Positions 1 through 10,959 of a DNA stretch of 64,000 bases are shown one piece after another. Position 1 is the first letter of the stretch. Every line of letters begins with the position of its first letter. The notes below the pieces were generated by a model, which saw only the letters and a program-made list of their open reading frames with translations, was not told where the DNA came from and ran no database searches. The position numbers and the translations under genes are program-made. Source of the stretch: Urophycis tenuis (Eukaryota; Chordata; Actinopteri; Gadiformes; Phycidae); the NCBI GenBank assembly GCA_036785325.1, contig JAXIVH010000154.1, forward strand, positions 124,001 to 188,000. The letters are read 5' to 3'.

Positions 1-787
1 CGGGGAGGAGAAACGCTGCCCAGCATGGATGGGAGTAAGTTGTTGTTAATAGATACATCAAATACATCATTAAAACCACACAAAAAAGACAAGAATTTTA
101 ACCAAGTGATATTCATGTGAAATGATGGTAAAATGGTTCTTGAAGGGTTATCCTGAAGGAGATGGGGCTGGAGGCAGTGGTCTCCCCTGCCAGGGCAGGG
201 AAGAAATAGGAGAATCTAAAAAAAAACCTACAAAGTAAGTAGTTTGTTTCAATATTTTGTGTTTGTGATCTTAAAATGTAGTGCTAATGAAACACCATCA
301 CCTGTCTGCTGTATCTGTATTTATAGAGATCGCTAAGACATGTGACCAACTGGTCAGCAACGTCATCAATATGCAGAGAATTATGGGCATGTTTGGCCAG
401 TTTACATGGGCTGGCATCAGGCTAGTGTTCTGGTCTATGGTCTGGCATGAAAATATAATGAAAACTTAGCGTGAAAAACCTTGGACCTCCTTACTGCTGC
501 TATCCATGCCATTCCTCTCCTTTTTGTCATCTCTGAAACATTACTTTCAAGCCTCAAGCCTCCATTATGCGCCACCCATGCTAACCAACGTAGACCATGC
601 CTAGGTTTGTTAAGAGTATCTTAACGAAACATCGGTGAATGAGGGTGCCCACTTGATAACCCCAGTGACATGCTGCATACTGTACACTGCTGTTAGATAG
701 GCCATTTGTCTTGTGTCGTCTTGATATGTATTTTGGCACAAAGTTGCAGATTCAATTCCCTAACTGAGACCACATTGAATGTTACAG
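1..787. other. No gene recognised (intergenic)
   Basis: I see no supportable gene here. Two places look like splice donors (a GTAAGT near 32 and another near 233), and the sequence leads into the acceptor of the SANT-type exon at 788, so parts could be introns or upstream exons of that Harbinger remnant. No conserved domain could be read. Confidence 0.4.
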
Positions 788-1153
788 GAGCTGAAAAAGC
801 CCCCCACGGGAGTGAGCACTGAGTCAGGGGAAACCACTGCAGGCACCTGGAAGTGGTACAGCTTGATGGACGAGGTGATGGGGGACAAACCCTCCATCAG
901 CCCCCCAGTCCTCATCACATCGTCAGGAGGAGACCACTTTCAGGTGTCTGCAGTGGCTTCCCCTGAGCCAAGACAGGAAGAGGCACAGGCAAACACAGAT
1001 CCCCCAAGGAAGAGGGCAGGGAAGAGGAAGGTGGACCCTGTCCTTGACTTCCTCGAAAGGGAATCGGAGAGAGCAGAGGAGCGGGCCAGAAGGGACGAAG
1101 AGCGGGAGGGCAGGCTCCTCAGTATCTTGGAGAGACTGGTGGAGAAATTATAA
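788..1153 (+). pseudogene. Harbinger SANT/Myb-like accessory protein, C-terminal exon
   Basis: The exon opens right after a splice acceptor (GTTACAG) and ends at a TAA. The product starts with ELKKPPTGVSTES, carries a SISPPVLI motif and a Lys/Arg patch (KRAGKRK), and finishes in a charged helix ending LLSILERLVEKL. This is the usual tail of the SANT/Myb-like DNA-binding partner encoded by PIF/Harbinger transposons, which brings the transposase to the element ends. The N-terminal SANT domain is not visible upstream, so the gene is truncated. It faces a transposase remnant at 1339-1608, the convergent arrangement also seen in the two fuller Harbinger copies in this window. The family call is by motif only. 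Confidence 0.6.
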
Positions 1154-1338
1154 TTTTTATAATTTTTTTTACTACTATTTATTTTGTATTTAATTAATTA
1201 ATAAAGTATCTTCAATAACATTTTCGATATTATCATTTTTTATGTTTTACTGTAGACTTGTATTTGCATAAAGTAGAAACTCTGAAAACAATGTTTCATT
1301 CACTAAAATCATATTGGGGTTAAAAATATATTTTTAAT

Positions 1339-1608
1339 TTAGACATAATCATGGCCTTCTGGAGCCACAGCCTGGACTGGACCAACCACAGCAGCTGCCA
1401 GTTGCCTCCTCACTTCCTTCCCACTAGGATCCAGCTGCTGTTGGTGAGGCTGATCTTGATTGTCATCCCTCATGATTACCACCTCTTCCAAGGGCAAGTT
1501 ATCCAGCTCCATTGCAATGTTGTGCAAAATCGCACAACATGCAATTACCACCGGCGCAAACGTGGGCTTCACCTCCAGGGCTTTAAAGGCCGTGGTGCAG
1601 GTTAAACA
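1339..1608 (-). pseudogene. Harbinger (HARBI1-like) transposase, C-terminal fragment
   Basis: On the minus strand the peptide contains KALEVKPTFAPVVIACCAIL followed by HNIA, the conserved tail of the HARBI1/DDE_Tnp_4 nuclease that includes the last helix near the catalytic Glu, then an acidic, Gln-rich end. The catalytic core lies outside the fragment. It converges on the SANT-type exon at 788-1153, so both belong to one deleted Harbinger element. Translation upstream of about 1608 loses similarity. Confidence 0.65.
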
Positions 1609-1639
1609 CCACTTTTGATTAATTGGTACATAAAGCACT

Positions 1640-2190
1640 CAAGATATGAATATAAAGTTAGAAATGTCCAAAATAGTGTTAAAATAGTGTTAAAATCCAG
1701 TTTTTGGTCGTTTTTGGTAGTAACGGTTATTTTTCATGCAACTCGGCGATGACGTCACGTTGGGGAGACGTGGTGGAAGGTAGCCTCAGCCTTGTACTAG
1801 AAATGGCGTCTACATGGGATGAGGAAGAGGTGGCAAGACCCACAATTAACATTTATGATGGCCATATCATTTCGAACCGGCAAAAAAGGCTAAATGCCAT
1901 TGCTTGGCACAGCAGTGGGCAGTGCCATGAAACGCAAGTCCAAATTCGTACACACAAATCAATAGTGCAAGACATCTTGATATCACACATCTGTATGTAT
2001 CTGTTTTTCAGGGGCATATTATTGGATAACAAGTTCGTTCTTTAATAGCTCAAATCGCCTTCCCATTCAAAAGAAATGGGATTAGACAAAAGTTGGGTTC
2101 TATAGAACAAGTTGTTTGTTTCAGTTGGTGAAGAGACATTCCATGAGTGGGAATATCCCAGGACATCCCCACTCTTTTAATACAATTTAA
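1640..2190 (+). other. Short unrecognised ORF behind a TGACGTCA site
   Basis: An ATG at 1803 opens a reading frame of about 80 codons beginning MASTWDEEEVARPTINIYDG. It lies about 50 bases downstream of a CRE-like palindrome (TGACGTCA near 1751), which would suit a transposon promoter and first exon. I do not recognise the peptide, and the last third is compositionally unlike coding sequence. Confidence 0.25.
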
Positions 2191-2496
2191 AGTTAATGGT
2201 AACACTTTATAATAACTATCCGTTATAGCTAGTTAATAGATCATAAGTAAACTGTTAATTAATGACCTGTTAAGTGTTTGTTAACAGTTTTTAAGGATTT
2301 ATAATGATGCCTTGTAGATAGTTAATAGATCATTAATAAAATGTTAGTTGATGAGTTATAAATGAATGTTAACTACGTTAATGATTGATAACTATAACTT
2401 ATAAACTAGAAATAGATCATGAACAAGCTATTAGTAAATTACTTACTAATGACTTGTTAAGTATCAGTTAATAGTTTATATATGTTATTGGGACGT
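2190..2496. repeat. AT-rich dispersed repeat made of GTTAATAGATCAT-like subrepeats
   Basis: The stretch begins GGTAACACTTTATAATAAC and repeats short blocks such as GTTAATAGATCAT and TTAATGA in both orientations. It resembles a common non-autonomous fish repeat. No coding content is visible. Confidence 0.45.
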
Positions 2497-2567
2497 TATT
2501 CTAAAGTAGCAACTATTCCTCATTTATTAACTGTTAGTAAATGAGGAATAGTTGCTACTTTAGAATA
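2497..2567. repeat. Perfect 30-bp inverted repeat with an 11-bp loop
   Basis: The arm at 2497-2526 is the exact reverse complement of 2538-2567, separated by 11 bases. It sits at the end of the AT-rich repeat and is followed by AGAATAAG micro-repeats to about 2612. Likely a foldback end or terminal hairpin; no transposase is linked to it. Confidence 0.85.
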
Positions 2568-2663
2568 AGTATAGAATAAGAATAAGTATAGAATAAGAAT
2601 AAGAATAGAATAATTCAGACAGACGTGATGTTTACATGCCTGACACACATGAGGGGAGCAGCC

Positions 2664-2961
2664 TTATTGCCTTCCTCTCTTTACACGTACCTCTCTGCTT
2701 GCCATGTTGCCTTTTTTTCTTCTTTTTTCTTCCTCTTGTCCTTTTTCTTGTGACTGGTGGTGGTGTTTCTTTTTCTTCCTGCGTCTTTTCTTCGATCTCT
2801 TGTCTGAATCGGAAGAATCAGTTGAGGATGAGGAGCTGGATGAAGAGGATGAAGAGGAGTTGGATGGACTGGAGGATGAAGAGAAAGAGGACGCACCAGG
2901 AGACGAGTTGGCCGAGGAAGATGTGTCAATTGTCCCACCGTCATCTGTATCTACAACATAA
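2664..2961 (-). other. Ser/Lys-rich low-complexity ORF, possible orphan exon
   Basis: The minus strand reads from a plausible acceptor (TTATGTTGTAG, exon edge about 2951) through a run of serines, then DSSDSDKRSKKRRRKKKKHH and more basic residues. Order and composition (Ser tract, acidic-Ser block, basic nuclear-signal-like block) fit a disordered nuclear protein segment. The opposite strand is also open (Glu/Asp-rich), so this may only be a purine-rich low-complexity repeat. Confidence 0.25.
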
Positions 2962-3077
2962 TACAATACCAAATGCATTACTAACTATTAGGGGTGGCAC
3001 GGTTTTTGAAAACTGCTCCGAACCGTGCGGATGGCATGTCACGGTTCGGAATGTGTGTTCGTCGTACGGACCTACGG

Positions 3078-3257
3078 TTCCTACCACCACCAGTGTCTAG
3101 ACCCGGGGGGAATATCTTCGGATGCAAGCTTCTCATCCTAGATCTATCCATTACGCTGATCTACTCCCTGGTGTCTAAGCGCCAAAGTTATACACAATAA
3201 ACATCATTCTTTGCATTTATTCGTCTCTCTTCATCCTTGTAGTCTCTCCTGATTGAA
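3078..3257 (+). mobile_element. Truncated 3' end (B repeat) of a Ngaro-type retrotransposon
   Basis: About 180 bases match the terminal B2 repeat of the Ngaro element at 30328-35337 almost base for base; one difference visible by eye is CATCATT versus CATAATT near the AATAAA-like signal. The match starts at TTCCTACCACC and ends at the element end GATTGAA. The 90 bases before it (ACGGTTCGG-rich) look like the end of an unrelated element. The piece stops about 16 bases before a splice acceptor of the SWIM/YqaJ gene, so it landed in that gene's intron. Confidence 0.8.
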
Positions 3258-3273
3258 ATGCTGTTTATGACAG

Positions 3274-4395
3274 AAGTGGACAGAGAGGTTTACAATATTC
3301 TTTTGAGGGTTACATACAGGACATCAAGGTAACAAAAATTCAGCATAATGTCATAAAAATAGAGGCAAAAGCCTATAGATCACAATCAAAAAGTGAGTTG
3401 CCACATCAGCTGGTGATCGAGATGGAGGCTGGCACAAATTATGTCAATGAGCAACACTGTTCCTGTAAAGCTGGGTAGGTCTATATTCACTATTATCGTT
3501 GTTATTATGAAGCAAAAGCACAAAGCATGTAAAACATTGTATAGCCTTATATGCTAGCGTATCATATGGGCGGCATGTAGCTCAGTGGGTAAAGCGGGTG
3601 GTTAGTGGTCGTCCACTAACCGTAGGGTTGGGGGTTCCGATCCCTGTGATCCCCACTTCCAAAACTGTCTACATGTCGAAGTGTCCTTGAGCAAGACACT
3701 GAACCCTGAACCCCAACTTGCTCCCCGGGCGCTGATCATAGCAGCCCACTGCCCCTATGTACAATAGGATGGGTCAAATGCAGAGAACGAATTTCGTTCC
3801 CATGTCACATGGGAATGACAAATAAAGACCACAAGGTCCCAATAATAATAATTATTATTATTATAACCATATTATTATAAGCATTGTTAGCAGGCTAGCT
3901 GTAGCCTAATTAACGAGGTGATCTTTCATTAGCTCCGCAGGGTTCTGCGCCCACATCATTGGGCTTATCCATACCCTGGTCCTCTGTAAGACACAAAACG
4001 CCAACATGTCTACAGGCCTACAACCACAGTCCTCCACAAGCTTACCACAACAGTGGCATAAACGCAGAGGTGTCCAAGTAACCCCATAGCCCGTGACAGC
4101 AATCGTTGTGGCCAGACAGGGCCAAGACAGACAGGAACAGGAGACCCATCTTCTGCCAATACAACGACGACAGGTAACACACCTTATTTCCTTCTTCCAC
4201 ATAGTAAACAATTCAATTTAATGTGATGAGATGAACTGTACTCCAGATCAGATAACATAAATAGGAATGTATAATTTTGTATTGATCAGATTGACATAAG
4301 TAGTCATGCATGCTTTTTGTATCTCACAGGGTCATGTCTGAGGTCACAGATCAGGATATTTTGTTGTTGAGGGAACTGACAGGGACACCTATGAG
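3274..4395 (+). pseudogene. SWIM-YqaJ gene of a decayed ISL2EU-like element (three exons)
   Basis: Three exon-like blocks with GT-AG edges can be read: 3274-3474, 3941-4173 and 4330-4395. The first gives SGQRGLQYSFEGYIQD and ends in CSCKAG, the CxC half of a SWIM zinc finger. The second supplies the C-x-H half (CAHIIGLIHTL) followed by WHKRRGVQVTP and a TAG stop near 4088. This is the same exon order as the fuller copy at 18304-20653. The reading frame across the first splice does not join cleanly, and the YqaJ nuclease domain is missing. A SINE occupies intron 1. Together with the THAP exon on the opposite strand at 4667-4867 it forms a degraded second ISL2EU-like element. Confidence 0.6.
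3568..3846 (+). repeat. tRNA-derived SINE
   Basis: An A-box-like TAGCTCAGTGGG near 3578 and a B-box-like GGTTCCGATCC near 3634 mark an internal RNA polymerase III promoter. The body has the common fish SINE phrase GTCCTTGAGCAAGACACTGA and ends with ATGACAAATAAAGACC before an ATT/AAT-rich tail to about 3880. It lies in the intron of the decayed SWIM gene. Confidence 0.75.
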
Positions 4396-4666
4396 GTACA
4401 TAGCAAGCAAGCAAGGTGTTTGGATGGACCATGAATAACAAAGTCAACATCTAGCTCTAGATCTGTTACTATGTTGTTAAAAATAGAATCCAGACTGTAG
4501 CATTTAGCACTACTCGATTGCTAAGCTATCGCTAAGGTTGCTTGCTACAAGCTAGTGCCTATGATTCCTCATAATTTGGGTCAGCGAGCCAAATGTATAG
4601 ATTAAAATCACAGAATACCGAATAGTTTAACTTAACTGTAGGGTACGTTAAAGACAAAAGTCTTAC

Positions 4667-4867
4667 CTTTGAACACTCGAAAGTGTGCCGGTCGATCCTT
4701 GAGGGGTTCAGCTGTGAGTGAGGACGTCCACAAAGTTTTATCCACAGGCGACACTTGTCAGGCTTTCATTTTGGTTTGAGGAAATGGAAAAAACACACAC
4801 GCCCCTCCAACCTCTCTGGGTAACGACTATCAGTCTTACAAGTGCCCCAGGCACAACGTTTAACCAT
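4667..4867 (-). pseudogene. THAP-domain exon of a decayed ISL2EU-like transposase
   Basis: From an ATG at 4867 on the minus strand the product starts MVKRCAWGTCKTDSRYPERL, with the C-x4-C opening of a THAP (C2CH) DNA-binding finger, then WIKLCGRPHSQLNPSRIDRH and FECSK, stopping at a GTAAGA donor (4666). An in-frame TGA at 4766-4768 breaks it. The exon that would carry the final Cys/His pair and the DDE exons are not found. The placement, THAP exon on minus to the right of SWIM exons on plus, repeats the gene order of the complete element at 18175-23438. Confidence 0.7.
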
Positions 4868-4869
4868 CT

Positions 4870-5383
4870 TCCTTTTAGTCCACAAACAACAAACGTGTTA
4901 AAAGTAAGAAAATCTGACACGCAGTCAATGGAGCGCTGTCATGAAAGTGTCGAAGCTTAGTCAGAGGCCGTTTTTGGCTCCGCTGTGATTGGCCAGTCTG
5001 CATTCTAGGGTGTGGCTTAGCGAAAGGCGAATTGTTTGTGTTTACTTTGTCTTTATCTGGAGGCAACAACAACTAACTATCAATATTATGAGGACTCAAT
5101 GACAAATTACCCACCTTCCAAATAATCAGTTTTAAACTTAAATTACTATATTTCAGTCACACCAGGTACTAAACTGTTATATTTTATCTATTAGCTATGG
5201 CTATGCATTAAGCCTAATAACCCATGCCATCTCCATGCAGATCCATTTCACTATTTACTTAGAAAAGTATAGTTACATAGGTACAACAATATCAATTAAC
5301 AAAAAAAAACAGTTATAGTTCAAATAAACAGTACACAGATTAAATAAACAGTATTCCAAAACCCTTTACCTCTAAACCCTACA
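4870..5383. other. No gene recognised
   Basis: Just upstream of the THAP exon (minus-strand sense) there is a CCAAT-type GATTGGCC near 4988 that could belong to its promoter. The rest is AT-rich and shows no domain. Confidence 0.4.
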
Positions 5384-5987
5384 GCCGGTGTTCCGTATTA
5401 ACTTGTGACCACGTTAACTGGTGACCGTCAGTCAAATGCGTCTGTGGTTGTCGTAGAAACGACAGATGTTGAAAACTGGAAAAAGGGACGTAGCTGTCCT
5501 CGCAGATGCCTTTGTTCAGTTTCTTACCCGGTAACGTTGCAATGTGTAAAAACAGACTCGTCCTTGCAGTCTTATTTGTGTGAACGCATCAGGTACTCCG
5601 TCTGGTTTTAAACGTTGCTTGTGTTTGTAAACAGGAAGAAAAATGTTTATAAAAAAATAAACATTTTCACAGGAGTCGAACACGTATCATCGTGACAAAA
5701 TAAATGAAAGACGAGAGCTATTCCAGCTCACCACGAACGCACTGAGGATTTCTAATAAAATAACATATACAGCAGACCGACAGACTGACGTCTCTTTCTA
5801 ACACGGGACGAATGGCCAGGTTAACTTGTGACCACACCTGTCTCTGTTACCGTATGAGCCCTCTGTGCAAATTGCTGATAACAATGTATGGTACAGTTGG
5901 TGTTGGAAACACTCTTCTTGTGAATGTGTATTAAATGTCTGAAACATTTCCCAAACACATCTTTGGAGCCTGACTGAGAAAACATGT

Positions 5988-6320
5988 GTCGTGTTGAAGC
6001 ACGGCTCATAAGGTAACAGACAGGTGTGGTCACCAGTTAACCTGGTTATCCGTGTCGTGTTGAAACACGGCTCGTACGGTAACAGACAGGTGTGGTCACC
6101 AGTTAACCTGGTTATCCGTGTCGTGTTGAAACACGGCTCATAAGGTAACAGAGACAGGTGTGGTCACCAGTTAACCTGGTTATCCGTGTCATGTTGAAAC
6201 ACGGCTCGTACGGTAACAGACAGGTGTGGTCACCAGTTAACCTGGTTATCCGTGTCGTGTTGAAGCACGGCTCGTACGGTAACAGAGACAGGTGTGGTCA
6301 CCAGTTAACCTGGCCATTCG
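5988..6320. repeat. Tandem repeat with alternating 66/68-bp period
   Basis: The phrase CACCAGTTAACCTGG recurs at about 6031, 6097, 6165, 6231 and 6299, giving steps of 66, 68, 66 and 68 bases. The 2-base difference is GACAGG versus GAGACAGG, so the true unit may be a 134-bp dimer. It forms the centre of the foldback element, and related single copies lie near 5821 and 6580. Confidence 0.9.
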
Positions 6321-7173
6321 TTCCATGTTAAAAAGAGACGGCCGAATATGTATACTGTATGTGGCATTTTATGACTAGACTTCAGTATTCTCCTGGTGAA
6401 CTGCATTAGGCATCTGCCTTTAGTACGTTTTGTCACAAAAGTACGAGTTCAAATTCCATATTAAGTTTTCGTTTTTTTTTTTTTATATTCGTGGTGTGGT
6501 GACACACATTTACTCAAGCAGGCTCCGTAGATGTATATTTGTTTTAGAGACTTATTCGAGACTTTAGTAGGAACAGAGCCAGGTGTGGTCACAAGTTGAC
6601 GTGGTTATCCGTCCCGTGTTAAAAAGAGACGGCAGTCTGTCTGTCTGCTGTATTATTTTATTACAAATCCTCAGTGCGTTCGTGGTGAGCTGGAATAGCT
6701 CTCGTCTTTCATTTATTTTGTCACGATGATACGTGTTCGACTCCCGTGAAAATGTTTTTTTTTTTTTATAAGGCCATTCAAAATGCCGAATATTTCTTCT
6801 GATTCATGTTTACTGAAGCAGGCTCCATAGACAAAATGTATTCAAGAGTTTTTATTCGAGATGTATTAGAGACTTTAGCAGGAAGAGCTAACTAGCTCTT
6901 TTCCTGTTTACAAACACAAGCGACGTTTATAACCAGACGGAGTACCTGATGCGTTCACACAAATAAAACTGCAAGGTAGGGCTGGGCGATAAATCGATTT
7001 TATCGATTAATTCGAATTCATGATCTCGGACGATTTAAAAAAAATGAAAATTGATTTTCGCTTCAAACAGGGTATTACAGTAGTGCTCCCTGCAGTCTCG
7101 CCTGGCTGCTACGCGGAGACTACGGCTCCGCGCGCGAGACTACGGCTTCTTCAGAGACCGGCTAGTTGTTAAC

Positions 7174-7608
7174 ATGGCAGCACATGCAGGTGACTTCGTC
7201 CCCAAAAAAAAAAAAGTCCCCAAAAAAGGGACCGTCTCTTCTGTAGTGTGGAAGTGGTTCGGTTACAGCAAAGATGACACTGAGCAAACTACTGTCCGCT
7301 GCAGAGTTTGTAAGAAGTCAGTGGCAACAAAAGGCAGCAGCACGACTAATTTATTTCAACACCTGAAACAACGGCACGCACCTGAGTGGGAGCAGTGTGT
7401 GGCACTGCGAGCTGCACAGAATAATGACAGCCTTAAAAAACCTGCTCGAACCCAGGTAACACTAGCGGCTGCGTTTTCTAAATGTATTGCATACGAGAGG
7501 AATGGGCCCCGGTGGAATGAAATCAGACGCGGTGGCGTTCCATATTGGCTAAGAGACTTCCGTAAAGTTGGAAAGATATTCACAGATTCGGACTTCCGGG
7601 ATGAATAA
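7174..7608 (+). pseudogene. BED-finger N-terminus of a hAT (ZBED-like) transposase
   Basis: The ATG at 7174 lies about 200 bases inside the hAT end. Residues 20-70 form a BED finger: VWKWFGYSKDD, CRVCKKSV, then NLFQHLKQRHAPEW, giving the C-x2-C...H-x4-H set. A basic run (PKKKKVPKKG) near residue 10 is a likely nuclear signal. After AAAFSKCIAYERNGPRWNEI similarity to hAT transposases stops and the reading frame runs about 30 more codons through unrelated sequence, so the RNase H-like catalytic domain is lost. The family role is DNA binding and end recognition. Confidence 0.75.
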
Positions 7609-7859
7609 GTCTGAGACGAAACGTTGTTTAAACACAAATGATGCCTCTTTCACATCGTAACAGCATAGACTACGAGCTACAAGAACCAAAAACCCGTTTT
7701 TTACAAAAGCAAGCCGTCCTCCGAGCTGCATGGATAACATTGATCTGTAGCCGGCGGTCAGACAAGTGCTCAGGGACCGTCTGCAAATTGCAATTCCATG
7801 AAAGACACTGCAAACAAAAATCAATAACACTGTTATACAGTATAATGACTCCAAAATCA

Positions 7860-8610
7860 CTCCACACATCAACAGTCTCCTCATGGTCATAATACAACAG
7901 TTGTTTGGGGAAAATGTACTTTTTTAAATAATTTTGGTGAATTTTTATTGGGAATAATAATCCATTGTTATACAGTATAATGACTCCAAAATCACTCCAC
8001 ACATCAACAGTCTCCTCGTGGTCAGACTACAACAGTTGTTTTGGAGAAAACAGGTTTTGCATAATTTTGGTGATTTTTTATTGAGATATAACTTCAATAA
8101 AAATCAATAACTCCACTGTTTTACTGTATTGAGACTCCAAAACCACTCCACACATCAACAGTCTCCTCATGGTCATACTAGAACAGCTGTTTTGGAGAAA
8201 ACAGGTTTTGCATAATTTGTGATTTTTTATTGAGATATATCATTAATAACTTCAATATTAATCAATAACTCCACTGTTATATAGTATAATGACTCCAAAA
8301 TCACTCCACACATCAACAGTCTCCTCGTGGTCATACTACAACAGTTGTTTTGGAGAAAACAGGTTTTGAATAATTTGTGAATTTTTTATTGAGATATATC
8401 ATTAATAACTTCAATAATAATCAATAACTCCACTGTTATATAGTATAATGACTCCAAAACCACTCCACACATCAACAGTCTCCTTGTGGTCATACTACAA
8501 CAGTTGTTTTGGAGAAAACAGGTTTTGCATAATTTGTGATTTTTTATTGAGATATATCATTAATAACTTCAATAATAATCAATAACTCCACTGTTATACT
8601 GTATTGAGTT
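7860..8610. repeat. Five-copy satellite block, unit 137-159 bp
   Basis: The phrase CCACACATCAACAGTCTCCT recurs near 7862, 7999, 8151, 8310 and 8469, and each unit ends in a TTTTTATTGAGATATA-type stretch. The last two steps are 159 bases; the earlier ones are shorter through internal deletions. No coding sense is visible. Confidence 0.85.
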
Positions 8611-9136
8611 GACTTCTTATTGGAATGACTTCCCAGACATCCCAAAGCAATTTCACATCAAGAGTTCAAAAAAATCTCTTCAAAAACTTAGAGGAGAAAT
8701 GGCTGAGGAAATACTCCAAGGATCTGGTATCTTTCTAGATATTATATGAATCTGTTTAGTACTTCTTATTCATTTAATAACATACCCACATATACAGTAT
8801 ATAACTGTGTGTGTGTTTGTGTGTGTGTGTGTCTGTCTGTCTGTCTGCGTGTGTCTGCGTGTATCTGTGTTTTCAGTTTCAAAGGATGACTTCGGCTCCT
8901 TCTGTTGAAAGTGAGAACAATGGACAATTGGGAATGTAATTGCAATGATTACAAAAACCCAATATTATATATGCAATTCATTACAGCTAACACTTCGTTC
9001 ATGTATTTATTTCTATGTAGATTCAGTGTGGAACATGCAAACGATGGTTCCATACAGATTGTCTGGGGATGACCGCAGATGCAATACCCAGTGAAGATAC
9101 TGCATGGTATTGTGTCTTATGTAACACCTCGAACTA
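8611..9136 (+). pseudogene. C-terminal exons of a PHD-finger (Ginger-like) gene
   Basis: A terminal exon at 9019-9136 follows a TATGTAG acceptor and reads IQCGTCKRWFHTDCLGMTAD then WYCVLCNTSN and a stop. This is the second half of a PHD finger (C-x2-C-x4-H-x2-C ... C-x2-C), matching in position and splice phase the last exon of the Ginger gene at 17700-17792. An exon-like block at about 8611-8732 (ending EMAEEILQGS, donor GTATCT) would lie just before it. The first half of the finger is not convincingly readable. A TG-rich microsatellite lies at 8805-8870. It looks like the tail of a second, diverged Ginger-type gene. Confidence 0.55.
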
Positions 9137-9739
9137 AAGTGAGTGAAGGTGCATCTGGTTAGCTCTTACCAGAGATAGGAAGGTTTAGGTATGGAGAGTA
9201 CAGATATCCCTGAAATGGAAGATTCCCATCTATTTTATTCGGTTATATTTCTGCCTTTTTTTTTTCATTTATTAACTGACCTGTCATTTCATGCCCAGTC
9301 ACCAGTCAGCCATCAAACAAAAACAACACCCCTGCCCCCCCTTGTACAGAGAAGCTGTGTGGACCCCAGTGCTGTGTCGTCTGAGGTCTGTGTTCAGTAG
9401 TGAGCCAGTGAGTGTCTTATTGCTTCAAGGCCTTGATGAGTGGCTGTTTAACTTCATGGAAACATTTGTGGTTATCATTGTTATTAATTATATTCTTAAT
9501 GGGCTAGAAAAAAACTAAAAAGTTTAAAGCTTTTAAATCTGTATTTGAAAAAGTAGTCGCTTTCCGGCTCACATTGGAAGCAGTGCCAACATATCAGCAT
9601 ATAAAAACATGTAAACATATTCTTAAAAAAACATACAAACGAGCGGGAAAACAAAAGACAAAATCACTTGAAGAATGGTGTATTCTTAAGTTTTAGAGCT
9701 AGCTGAGAGTCTTAACTATAGTTTTTGTTGTTTCTTTAA
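9137..9739. other. No gene recognised
   Basis: AT-rich sequence between the PHD-finger exon and the Harbinger left end. Short open frames at 9191-9518 have no recognisable domain. Confidence 0.4.
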
Positions 9740-10959
9740 GGCCCCATCTACACTAACCTGGGTAAATCCAGAAACGCATAAATATTTATCCGTTTAGCCC
9801 TTCCGTCCACATTAGAACGGAGAATTCCGACGCTGAAAACGATGCTTTTCAGAAACGGTCGCTGAGGTGGATGAATGTGAAAACTCCGGGTTCGCGTTGT
9901 AGTGTGGTCAGGGTAGACGGAGGTTTTTTAGAAACGATGACGTTCGGTTGCCATGACAATGCCGCAAGCTTGCGCTGGAGACGCTCAAGTCACTCGAGAC
10001 GCACAAACATGGCAGTTGAAATTGAAAGAATTATCTATCTCAGCAATGAACTTATGTGTCTTCAGTTACAATTTGGCATATTATGTAACACCTATTCGTT
10101 ACTACAAAGCCGAAGGCGAGCGCTGTACTTGCTGTGCTTAAGCGATGGAAAGAAAACGCAAAGACGCCAGTTAAAACCTTACTTGGAGCGGCGTTTCTGG
10201 ATAAAACCGGGTCGAACAGCTAGCTGGTGGGACAATTTTGTCAGCATGACAGTGTTGCCAGAGGAGTGGAGAGAGAACTTCAGGATGTCGAGAAGCAGCC
10301 TATACAAGCTAGGTGACATTTTGCACCCCCAACTAGAAGGCCAGATGACTTGGATGAGGGATCCGGTGGATGTCAGGAAAAAGGTTGCTTGTACTCTCTA
10401 CTACCTGAGTGATGGAGGAAGGCTACTAAAAACGGTAAACTCTTTTGGCTTGGCCCGTCAAACGGTGTCTAAAATAGTCAGATGTATGTAAGGCTATTGC
10501 CAATCTGAGTCCTGAATACATCACTCTGCCACTCACTGAGTCTGCAGTAGCAGACCTCACCTCTAATTTCTATGGAGCCTACGGTATACCTCAGTGTATA
10601 GGCGCTATTGATGGCACACACATTGAAATTAAACAGCCGTCATCAAATTCGACGCGCTTCCTTAATAGAAAGACCAGGGGCCTCATTTATCAACCGTGCG
10701 TAGGAAAAGTTCTAATTTCGTTCGTACGCATGAAATTTAGAATGTGCGTAAGTAGAAAAAAATCCGCATTTATCAAACGTGCGTACACGGGTCGTACGCA
10801 TATCAATAAGTAATCCGTGATGATAAATCCCACCTGTTCTCAACTACCATGCTCGTGCACGGTTAGAGTCATTTGCATTCAGAAACGCCTCCAATTAACC
10901 ATATATGGTAGCGCCAATCCCTTAAATAACACGTCAATTGAAATCCCATCACCGAAATC

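Noticed and set aside
1351..1605. Plus-strand ORF of 84 codons
   Set aside because: It is antisense to the Harbinger transposase tail, which carries the recognisable motif.
3568..3660. Functional tRNA gene
   Set aside because: A- and B-box-like motifs are present, but the cloverleaf does not close and the sequence continues into a SINE body and tail. The same applies to 49102-49450.
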